From: Achromobacter xylosoxidans A8
GTDB lineage: Bacteria > Pseudomonadota > Gammaproteobacteria > Burkholderiales > Burkholderiaceae_B
Assembly (NCBI RefSeq): GCF_000165835.1
Contig: NC_014640.1
Location: 6,758,001 to 6,822,000 of the forward strand
Length of the DNA stretch: 64,000 nt
Direction of reading: 5' to 3'
The notes beneath the pieces are model-generated. The model saw nothing but the letters and a program-made list of their open reading frames with translations, was not told where the DNA came from and made no database searches. A program made the position numbers and the translations under genes. Below, one piece after another: positions 18,537-25,672 of this stretch; positions within the stretch are counted from its first letter, which is position 1; each line of letters starts with the position of its first letter.

Positions 18537-19408
18537 TATGTTCGCTTGAATTCCTGAGCGATCGAGGCAAGATAGTCCCTGTATTCACAATTCGGCATAT
18601 CCAAAAGCAAGCGTTCGAACTCATCTATGTTCAGAAAGCCTCGCCGTAGTGAAGCTTCCTCGGGGCACCCTATCTTGACGCCCTGCCGGCGTTCAATCAT
18701 TTCAATATAGGCTGATGCCTCCTGCAAAGCGCTACTTGTACCCGCATCCAGCCAGGCAAAACCTCGACTCAGCTTGTGCACGCGCAACTCGCCGCGCTCG
18801 AGATACAGCCGATTAATATCCGTGATCTCGAGTTCACCTCTTGCCGATGGTCGCAGGCTCCTGGCCATCGGCAACACCTGGTTGTCATAGATATAAATGC
18901 CGGGCACCGCGTAATGGCTACGCGGCTGTTTCGGCTTTTCTTCAATGGACAAGGCATTGCCTTGCCCGTCAAACTCGATCACACCATAGCGTTGCGGATC
19001 CTTCACCGGATAGGCAAAAACAGCAGCACCCGAAACAAATCCTTCGAGTGCCTCCGGAAACGCCCGGGCCCCAGAAAAAATATTGTCCCCAAGCATCAAC
19101 ACGACACTATCGTCACCAATGAACTTTTCCGCGATCAAAAATGCTTGCGCAATACCCTCTGGCTTCGGCTGCGGCAGATACTCGATTGATAGCCCCCATT
19201 GCGCGCCGTCACCCAGCAATTGCTGAAATCTTGGTAGATCGTGAGGCGTGCAGATAATACAAAACTCCCTGACCTTCGCCGCTATCAGCATGGTCAACGG
19301 GTAGTAAATCATCGGCTTGTCATAGACAGCCTGCAATTGCTTGCTTGACACGCGCGTAAGCGGATACAACCGCGAACCATTGCCACCAGCGAGAATAATT
19401 GCTTTCAT
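18533..19408 (-). CDS. rfbA: Glucose-1-phosphate thymidylyltransferase
   Basis: Makes dTDP-glucose from dTTP and glucose-1-phosphate. Nucleotidyltransferase signature 'LAGGNGSRLYPLTRVSSKQL' at residues 6-25 (the family usually has GGSGTRL), then 'VYDKPMIYYPLTMLI', the metal-binding 'MLGDNIF' and 'EEKPKQPRSHYAV'. 291 aa is a normal length. It is the most distal gene of the minus-strand cluster that begins at 27.5 kb, 47 bases after the second SMR-like gene, and is AT-richer than the surrounding core genes. Confidence 0.95.
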   Translation of the reverse strand: MKAIILAGGNGSRLYPLTRVSSKQLQAVYDKPMIYYPLTMLIAAKVREFCIICTPHDLPRFQQLLGDGAQWGLSIEYLPQPKPEGIAQAFLIAEKFIGDDSVVLMLGDNIFSGARAFPEALEGFVSGAAVFAYPVKDPQRYGVIEFDGQGNALSIEEKPKQPRSHYAVPGIYIYDNQVLPMARSLRPSARGELEITDINRLYLERGELRVHKLSRGFAWLDAGTSSALQEASAYIEMIERRQGVKIGCPEEASLRRGFLNIDEFERLLLDMPNCEYRDYLASIAQEFKRTY

Positions 19409-19455
19409 TTTTCAATACTCGTCAAGGTCTCTCCAATATGAGACGGCAACTCAAA

Positions 19456-19782
19456 TTAGAACAGCGTAAGCAGTACGCCAAGCAAAATTACACCCACACC
19501 AAGCCAAAAAGACTTGTTCACTTTCTCGCCGAAGAACACCACACCCCCTAGAGGTACCAAAATATACGCACCTGCGGCGAAGGGTACTAGCTGGGATAGC
19601 TGCAATGTCCGCAACACCCAAACGGCAATCAACATCGACACGAACATCAAGCTTCCGCCGGCGCCGAGCAGCAAGATGCCCAACAACGTGTGCACGCGTT
19701 TGGATGCCCCCTTGACGCACAACTGAGACGCACTGCTGCAGCACACCGCTGCCACGCACAGCATGAACTCGGCCAATGTCAT
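19456..19782 (-). CDS. Small four-helix membrane protein (SMR/EamA-like, ArnF-type partner)
   Basis: 108-residue protein with four predicted membrane helices, e.g. 'FMLCVAAVCCSSASQLCV' and 'LGVGVILLGVLLTLF' at the ends. It resembles half an EamA repeat or an SMR protein, including a 'LVPFAAGAYILVPLGGVVFFGEKV' third helix typical of the fold. ATG 19782 overlaps the stop of the preceding small membrane protein by four bases; the longer frame upstream is antisense to nothing recognisable. Paired half-size proteins next to a polyprenyl-phosphate GT2 recall ArnE/ArnF, which flip undecaprenyl-phosphate aminoarabinose. A lipid-linked sugar flippase subunit is the best guess. Confidence 0.75.
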   Translation of the reverse strand: MTLAEFMLCVAAVCCSSASQLCVKGASKRVHTLLGILLLGAGGSLMFVSMLIAVWVLRTLQLSQLVPFAAGAYILVPLGGVVFFGEKVNKSFWLGVGVILLGVLLTLF

Positions 19783-20183
19783 GATACGGTGCCAGCGTTC
19801 CGAGTCGTGATGAGAATGCCAACACAGATTAAAACGATACCCACGCAATAGGGCCAAGTCAGGGAATCGCCAAAGCAAAAAAAACTGACGATGGGCGTGA
19901 GGACGTAGACGGCAGCGGTCCACGGATACGCCTGCGACACTGGCAAGCGACGCAATGCAGCCAGCCAAGAAAACATGCCGAACAGGCAGGCAACGCCTCC
20001 GGCAATAAACCAGGTGTTGATCCAGCGCTGCAAGCCTTCCCCGGTCCCACCAATAACTGGGCCAGCAGCTAACTTGAATGCCAGCTGAGAGAAGACCGTG
20101 GCGCAGATGGTCAAACTGACAAACAGCCACGGCAAATAGCGACTGCCTTCTGTTTTAGCCACCGTTTCTCCATCAATCACCAT
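19779..20183 (-). CDS. Small four-helix membrane protein (SMR/EamA-like, ArnE-type partner)
   Basis: 134-residue protein with a short hydrophilic N-terminus and four hydrophobic helices, e.g. 'LPWLFVSLTICATVFSQLAF' and 'YCVGIVLICVGILI'. The third helix pattern 'VSQAYPWTAAVYVLTPIVSF' is like that of SMR/EamA proteins. I chose ATG 20183, which has AGAAGAGG just upstream, rather than the frame start at 20219. It begins eight bases after the methyltransferase stop and overlaps the next small membrane gene by ATGA. The pair would form a heteromeric transporter; function is inferred from context. Confidence 0.75.
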   Translation of the reverse strand: MVIDGETVAKTEGSRYLPWLFVSLTICATVFSQLAFKLAAGPVIGGTGEGLQRWINTWFIAGGVACLFGMFSWLAALRRLPVSQAYPWTAAVYVLTPIVSFFCFGDSLTWPYCVGIVLICVGILITTRNAGTVS

Positions 20184-20191
20184 GGCCTCTT

Positions 20192-20935
20192 CTAGCCACG
20201 GGTGGCGACAATCGTGCATTGCCCGCAGCCGATCTCCCTGACCAACGGCAGTCGCTCCACAATTCCCTCAAGTCCCTTGCAGAGCCTTGCCATCCAGTCT
20301 GGGCAAAACATGGGTACCAGGTTTGTGTACTCGACCTTACGCACCGTCATGCCGGCACTGGTAGCCCAGCCTTTTAATGTTGCCCCAGAGAATGAGCGCT
20401 CCTCGTGTTCGATATGGTAACGGGAAAAACGCTCGAGCAATTTCAGGACAGGGTTATACCCATTAGGCTCAAGTATTACCAAGGTTGGAGCAATAGAACT
20501 CACGCAATCAATCGCCTTTTTGGGATCAGGCAGATGGTGCAACACACCTCGCAGCACCACAACATCAAACTGCCTGTCGCCGAGCAGGGGTCCAAGATCG
20601 TAGATGTTTCCGACTTCGAAAGACACTTTGTCAGCGATGTCCATCTCGTGCGAACGCTTGTTGGCGCTCTCAACGGCCATGCTCGCTGGATCGATGCCCA
20701 ATACGAGCTGAGCGCCATGCGCTATAAACTCGACCGAATAGGTGCCATCACCGCAACCCAGGTCCAATACTCGCTTTCCCTTAAAATCATAACTACTGGA
20801 AATCGATTCGCTAATCCGGCGATTCGCATACTTTGCAGACAATTTCTCGGCGGTGTAGGCATACGAACCTGTCCGACGGACATCCTCATCAAAACGCGCT
20901 ACGTTATCTTTTACGGTCTTCGTGGGGACACTCAT
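20192..20935 (-). CDS. Class I SAM-dependent methyltransferase
   Basis: 247-residue Rossmann-fold methyltransferase. SAM-binding motif I 'VLDLGCGDGTYSVEF' is near residue 55, the acidic end of strand 2 is 'LGIDPAS', and motif IV is 'FDVVVLRGVLHHLPDP'. The C-terminal part resembles those of methyltransferases in polysaccharide and lipid loci; the acceptor is not visible. The gene overlaps the second methyltransferase by four bases and clearly belongs to the sugar modification cluster, so a sugar or lipid-linked sugar is the likely acceptor. Confidence 0.82.
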   Translation of the reverse strand: MSVPTKTVKDNVARFDEDVRRTGSYAYTAEKLSAKYANRRISESISSSYDFKGKRVLDLGCGDGTYSVEFIAHGAQLVLGIDPASMAVESANKRSHEMDIADKVSFEVGNIYDLGPLLGDRQFDVVVLRGVLHHLPDPKKAIDCVSSIAPTLVILEPNGYNPVLKLLERFSRYHIEHEERSFSGATLKGWATSAGMTVRKVEYTNLVPMFCPDWMARLCKGLEGIVERLPLVREIGCGQCTIVATRG

Positions 20936-21867
20936 TTGAGCTCCTTTCGTGTTTTTCTTCCGGTCGCAATTATATTTCCCACGCGCAAAGCTACGCGCAG
21001 TTTTGCCAGGCCGGTCCTCTCCAGCACATACGCAACACCCCGCTTTAACGTTCGAGGCAGCGGCATCAGCCTTAGCCAGTATCGCAACGGGTAGGCATTA
21101 CTGATGGCTTTTACTTGTATATCTTCGAACCCGGCGCCTTTCAGAAGAACTGTTATGGACTGCGGATTAAACAACTGGAGATGCTCGACATCGATTATTG
21201 GCGACTTCATGCCAAGCATACGATTAAGAAATCCTGAACGATTATGTACCACTACGGCAACCATGCCGTCCTGTTCAAGCAGATCAAAGGCGGTTCGTGC
21301 AAACTGCCCCGGATCCCGCAAATGCTCCAATGTCATGAACGAACATATCAAGGCAAGCGGCGTATTTTCCAATGCAACCGCAGAAAACATCCCTTCGCGC
21401 AACCATGGGAGAACTTCCGGACTGGCGGCGGCTATTGCCTGTCGTGATGGCTCGATGCCAATAACCTCCCGGAACCCGCTACGCTTCAACCAAGGCAGCA
21501 AAGGACCGCTGCCCGCCCCCACATCGACCGCCGCGCTCCGCGACACTAGGTTTCTCAACGGCGCCTGCAGGGCACGCGCATAGCTCCTGGCTGCGCAGGA
21601 CGCCTCTTCCACAGAATCGTAAGCCGCATCTGCGTAAGCATCTGATAAAAACGAGTTATCAGGCGGCTGCGGTGCAAATACCAGGTCGCAGTCCGAGCAG
21701 CACACCAGTTTCAAACACATGAATTCTGGCTGTTTGCGAGAAGCATATGTAAATTCGCTCACCTTCTGCTGGTCCAACCGCTCATCAGCAAAATGCGAAT
21801 TCCGGAAGCTGCCACATCCGGGGCATGCCCGACCCTTGCTGGCAGTACTCGGCACGGCCGCGTTCAT
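20932..21867 (-). CDS. SAM-dependent methyltransferase with N-terminal zinc-finger-like domain
   Basis: 311 residues. The N-terminal 75 residues carry two cysteine pairs, 'CPGCGSF' and 'CCSDCDLVF', typical of a zinc ribbon placed before the catalytic domain in many sugar methyltransferases. The SAM motif I is 'AVDVGAGSGPLLPWLKR' (near residue 118), followed by 'IGIEPSRQ' and 'SFMTLEHLRDPGQF'. Zinc-bearing members of this broad family include C-methyltransferases of deoxysugar pathways, but sequence alone cannot separate C- from O-methylation. Start ATG 21867 overlaps the previous stop. Confidence 0.8.
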   Translation of the reverse strand: MNAAVPSTASKGRACPGCGSFRNSHFADERLDQQKVSEFTYASRKQPEFMCLKLVCCSDCDLVFAPQPPDNSFLSDAYADAAYDSVEEASCAARSYARALQAPLRNLVSRSAAVDVGAGSGPLLPWLKRSGFREVIGIEPSRQAIAAASPEVLPWLREGMFSAVALENTPLALICSFMTLEHLRDPGQFARTAFDLLEQDGMVAVVVHNRSGFLNRMLGMKSPIIDVEHLQLFNPQSITVLLKGAGFEDIQVKAISNAYPLRYWLRLMPLPRTLKRGVAYVLERTGLAKLRVALRVGNIIATGRKTRKELK

Positions 21868-23846
21868 ACTGACGCTCCTGGGCCGTCCTGCTCAGCGGGT
21901 TTTATCTTGCCGCCCGAAATCAGACTTCTTCGTATGAACGCCGGCCGCGCCTTCGTTTCTTCAAGGATCTTTCCGACGTACTCGCCAAGCAGGCCAACTC
22001 CCAGCATCGTGGTAGACCCGAAAAACATCACGATCAATGATAGAAAAGTTACCCCTTTTGGCACAGACTCAGCATCGAAAATTCGAATACCAATACTAAT
22101 CAAAGCGAGCAGCACGGTACCGACGAACGCAAGCCCTCCGAAGGCAGTCAACAAGTGCAACGGCATCCTGGAAAATGAGAAGATCGCCTTCTTCGCCCAG
22201 CCGATGTTCTTTATCCAATTATTAGTGCTGATGCCGAACATTCGCTCGGGCCGCACGTAGTCAACCCCAACTTGATTGAACCCCACGTAGGCGCGCAATC
22301 CACGCAGGAATGAGTCCCGCTCTTGACAGTTAAGGATCCACCGAACCACCGTGCGATCCATAAGCGAGAAGTCGCCAGCATTCCGCGGAATGGGCACTTC
22401 GCTCAGGGCGCTGAACAACTTATAAAATCCTCTATAGCACGCCTCCAACCAGGGGGGCATATCCCTCTTGATTCGACGTCCATACACAACATCCGCCCCA
22501 GCCCGCCACTCCGCCACAAATGACGCTATCAGTTCCGGCGGATCCTGCAGATCACCGTCAAGCAAAACACACGCTTGCTTACTGGCCAGTTCCATACCAC
22601 TACGAAAGGCCGCCTGCGAACCGAAATTTCTAGAATGAGTGATACCCAAAACATGCGAATCGCGCGCGGATATTTCTCGGATTATCTCTGCTGAGTCATC
22701 CGGTGAATTATCGTTCACGAATATTATCTGGTAATCCACACCCAGATCGGTGAAAACCCGGACCAACCTATCGTGCATGATAGGAATAGCTTGTGCATCC
22801 CTATAACACGCGATGATCGCCGAAACGGAGTATTTCCCTTCGCGAATCTTGCTCTTCTTCGTGAGGGCATCGAACGGCAAACCGGACGATTGCAGATATT
22901 CCTGCCACCAATTACGCGTACGACGCAATCCCTCCCGCAGTGGCACGCTTGGTTCCCAGCCCAGCTTCTGTCTAGCCTTGCTGATGTCGGCAAACCAATT
23001 ATCTACATCCCACGCCCTGCCTGCAGCCACATTAAATCGTGGCTTTGCACTAAGGGAGAAAATCTCGGTGGCTGTGTTCGCCAAAGCCTTCAATGTGGTT
23101 TCGACGCCCGTTCCTATATTGAAAGATTCACCAGCGATCTCCTGCCTCATCGCCAGAGCGGCATTGGCAAATGCCAGCACCACGTCGTCCACATGAACAA
23201 AATCTCGCGAAATCTCGGCTCCTGCGAATACCGGCAACTCTCCGTTCTCAGCGTTGTGGCACAGCGCCGGAATCAAGCGTGACGAATCCTCATAGGGGCC
23301 ATATACGGAATACAGCCGCAAATTGACGACAGGCACGCCCTTCACTTTACCGTAATAGGTGATGGCTTGCGTTGTCGCGGCTTTGCTGACCGCGTAGTCG
23401 CTATTCGGAATTAGTGCGGCGTCTTCTCTGGGACCGGCAGAATTCAATCCGTATTCTGAGGAGCTTCCCGCATGCACGAATGCTGTCAACTCCCTCGCCA
23501 AAACGAGCTCCATCAGTTGAATAAAGCTCAGGTAATTCGTTGCATGGATGCGCGCTTTGTCTTGTTCGAAGGAATAGGCACCGAATGATGAACAGTCGAA
23601 TATGGTCTTGGGATTGACACGATCCAACACCATTCTCATGCTGTCTACGTCTTGTAGATTCATGAATATGAGATTGGTCGTCTGGACACCGCTCAGCCGC
23701 CATGAGTCGCCAGAGAAAGTGGTCCCCACCACATCATTCCGCTGGTGCAGCAATTGACGCAGCAAATTCGCACCGATAAAGCCGCTTGCACCTATAACCA
23801 AAATAGGGCCCGGCACATCGCGTAGTTTCGCCCCGATGTCAATCAC
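21864..23846 (-). CDS. Fusion: NAD-dependent sugar epimerase/reductase + GT2 polyprenyl-phosphate glycosyltransferase
   Basis: 660-residue two-domain protein. Residues about 1-320 form an extended SDR: 'ILVIGASGFIGANLLRQLL' near the start, catalytic 'YAVSKAATTQAITYYGK' (YxxxK), and 'RLYSVYGPYEDSSRLIPAL'. After a linker, residues about 335-660 form a DPM1/ArnC/GtrB-like GT2: 'SAIIACYRDAQAIPIMHDRL', 'FVNDNSPDDSAEII', 'LLDGDLQDPPELI' (metal-binding D-D) and two C-terminal membrane helices with 'GLLGEYVGKILEETKARP'. The start is GTG 23846, which overlaps the transketolase stop (GTGA) and follows GGAAGGA; the frame extends further upstream but only over that gene. The fusion would make an NDP-sugar and load it on undecaprenyl phosphate; this is inference. 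Confidence 0.88.
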   Translation of the reverse strand: MIDIGAKLRDVPGPILVIGASGFIGANLLRQLLHQRNDVVGTTFSGDSWRLSGVQTTNLIFMNLQDVDSMRMVLDRVNPKTIFDCSSFGAYSFEQDKARIHATNYLSFIQLMELVLARELTAFVHAGSSSEYGLNSAGPREDAALIPNSDYAVSKAATTQAITYYGKVKGVPVVNLRLYSVYGPYEDSSRLIPALCHNAENGELPVFAGAEISRDFVHVDDVVLAFANAALAMRQEIAGESFNIGTGVETTLKALANTATEIFSLSAKPRFNVAAGRAWDVDNWFADISKARQKLGWEPSVPLREGLRRTRNWWQEYLQSSGLPFDALTKKSKIREGKYSVSAIIACYRDAQAIPIMHDRLVRVFTDLGVDYQIIFVNDNSPDDSAEIIREISARDSHVLGITHSRNFGSQAAFRSGMELASKQACVLLDGDLQDPPELIASFVAEWRAGADVVYGRRIKRDMPPWLEACYRGFYKLFSALSEVPIPRNAGDFSLMDRTVVRWILNCQERDSFLRGLRAYVGFNQVGVDYVRPERMFGISTNNWIKNIGWAKKAIFSFSRMPLHLLTAFGGLAFVGTVLLALISIGIRIFDAESVPKGVTFLSLIVMFFGSTTMLGVGLLGEYVGKILEETKARPAFIRRSLISGGKIKPAEQDGPGASV

Positions 23847-24736
23847 GTTCCTTCCACCATTGCCAAGATGCCCCCAACGTCCAAACCACATTGCGCCCGA
23901 TGAAAAGCCTGGGATCCAAACTCCCTCACGGCATGCCCGGACGCATGGCGATGGTTGAAACTTGCCGGCACGCACGCTCTAGTAGCCAATGCCAAAGAAA
24001 ACTGCATGCCGAGCCCGCCGGCGGCCACGTGCTCCTCGACGATGTAAACAGCCTGCCCAGAGGCTATGACGGCAAGGATTTCCACGGGCACGTCGCCAAA
24101 CGGCAGCTCGCATACCGCCCACACCGCCGGTCGCCACTCCTTCGGCAATCCCTGCAGCGCCTCCCATGCCACTCCAGCCAATGGACCAAGCGCCAGCAGT
24201 ATGCCGTGGTCGCCAGGGAGCACCTTACGCCAGGCTGCGTACGGTTCCACCGTCGCGCCTTTAGGCCGGGCGTCGTAGCCTAAACGCAGATATGTCGGAC
24301 CATGAATGTGGGAAATGAGCGTCGGCAAATCATCGTCGAAGGCCGGCACCAAAACGCGCACACCCAGTGCGTTCATCGCCGCACAATCTTCCAGAGCGTG
24401 GTGTGTTGGCCCCATGTAACCGTAGGCGTAGCCGCCTCCGTTACCGACCAGGCATACTGATAGCTGCCCAAAGCAGATGTCATTCCGGATCTGTTCATAT
24501 GGGCGTGCGTAGCAAAATGGAGCAATGCTATACACAAATGGTTTGAGTCCTTCGCGCGCCAGCCCCGCCGCCACGCCCACCATGTTTTGTTCGGACACAC
24601 CCATGTTCACAAACCGGGGGCCCAATGACTCCCGCACTTCCTCAAGCGCCATGAAACCCAGATCGCCTGTAAGAAAGAATGCACTCGGATCGTCTTTATA
24701 TTGCGCGATAATTGCCTGAGCGAATGCGACTCTCAT
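23843..24736 (-). CDS. Transketolase-like protein, C-terminal (Pyr/C domain) subunit
   Basis: 297 residues covering the pyrimidine-binding and C-terminal domains of a split transketolase. The cofactor-activating glutamate sits in 'NMGVSEQNMVGVAAGLA' (near residue 50). The Pyr-domain pattern 'GPTHHALEDCAAMNAL' follows, with the histidine pair seen in transketolases. The C-domain begins near 'PLAGVAWEAL'. It overlaps both neighbours by four bases (ATGA with the N-terminal subunit, GTGA with the fusion gene). Split transketolases in polysaccharide clusters are thought to move a two-carbon ketol unit; the substrate here is unknown. Confidence 0.87.
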   Translation of the reverse strand: MRVAFAQAIIAQYKDDPSAFFLTGDLGFMALEEVRESLGPRFVNMGVSEQNMVGVAAGLAREGLKPFVYSIAPFCYARPYEQIRNDICFGQLSVCLVGNGGGYAYGYMGPTHHALEDCAAMNALGVRVLVPAFDDDLPTLISHIHGPTYLRLGYDARPKGATVEPYAAWRKVLPGDHGILLALGPLAGVAWEALQGLPKEWRPAVWAVCELPFGDVPVEILAVIASGQAVYIVEEHVAAGGLGMQFSLALATRACVPASFNHRHASGHAVREFGSQAFHRAQCGLDVGGILAMVEGT

Positions 24737-25557
24737 GAGCTGGCTGCCTCATCATCCAAACGCATGCACGCTGCCGCAAAAAGATCGTCCGAAAGCGGCA
24801 AATAATGGGATTCCATCAAGTTTTCGTTGTGCAGACCCCGGCCCTTTATCGTATTCAGTACGATGATCGCCGGCTTACCTGGATGGCGCGACGCAAGAGT
24901 ACTCTGCAGCGCCTCTGGATCGTGTCCATCGGCACTCACGACGTGAGCACCAAACGACATCAACCGCGGTGCCAAGTCATTGCACGAAATGACATCATGC
25001 GTAGATCCAAACCCCTGCAGACCGTTCTGGTCAATTACGATCGTCAAATTGTCCAGCTTCTGATGGACCGCGAATATCAAGGCTTCCCAGCAGGATCCCT
25101 CCTGCCACTCGCCATCCGAGCAGAGACAATAGATGTGGCGGCCACTCTTCTGATGACGCGCAGCGAGCGCCAATCCGGCAGCCAATGAAGGACCGTGCCC
25201 TAGACTGCCTGTCGAAAACATCAGGCCTGGGACCCCAGTGCCCGAAGGATGGCCCGGCAATTGAGTTCCATCCTGGCAGAACGTGTCGAGTTGCGCATCG
25301 GTCAGCAATCCAATGCTCCAAAGCGCCACATAGAGCGCGCCAGCCGAATGACCCTTGGAGAGTACGAAACGATCTTGCGGACGCATGATCAGAAGATGCA
25401 GGGCAATCATCGCGTCCAGGCAGGACAGATTCCCTCCGATATGGCCCGCACGTGCACGGTGATGCATCGTCAGTAAGCGCCTACGCGCCTTGAAAATGGC
25501 GGCAGGCAGCGATGCTACCTCCGGCAGTCGGCCACCGACGGCTGTCTTGTTAGTCAT
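24733..25557 (-). CDS. Transketolase-like protein, N-terminal (thiamine diphosphate-binding) subunit
   Basis: 274 residues equal to the PP domain of transketolase. 'RAGHIGGNLSCLDAMIAL' and 'FVLSKGHSAGALYVAL' line the substrate channel. The thiamine diphosphate/Mg motif is 'CSDGEWQEGSCWEAL' followed by N in 'VIDQNGLQG' (GDG...N type; here SDG). Together with the next gene it would form one full enzyme. Being so tightly overlapped with nucleotide-sugar and glycosyltransferase genes argues against a central-metabolism role and for modification of a sugar precursor, possibly adding a two-carbon branch to a keto sugar. Confidence 0.87.
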   Translation of the reverse strand: MTNKTAVGGRLPEVASLPAAIFKARRRLLTMHHRARAGHIGGNLSCLDAMIALHLLIMRPQDRFVLSKGHSAGALYVALWSIGLLTDAQLDTFCQDGTQLPGHPSGTGVPGLMFSTGSLGHGPSLAAGLALAARHQKSGRHIYCLCSDGEWQEGSCWEALIFAVHQKLDNLTIVIDQNGLQGFGSTHDVISCNDLAPRLMSFGAHVVSADGHDPEALQSTLASRHPGKPAIIVLNTIKGRGLHNENLMESHYLPLSDDLFAAACMRLDDEAASS

Positions 25558-25672
25558 ACGACAAGGCTCAAGAAGAGAGAGCGCACTAGTTCGTCACTAG
25601 CTCGCAGCGGATTTACCATACCGGATTAAGAACCTTGCGACGGCCCCATGTGTCGGTGCTTTCTCAAGAAAC

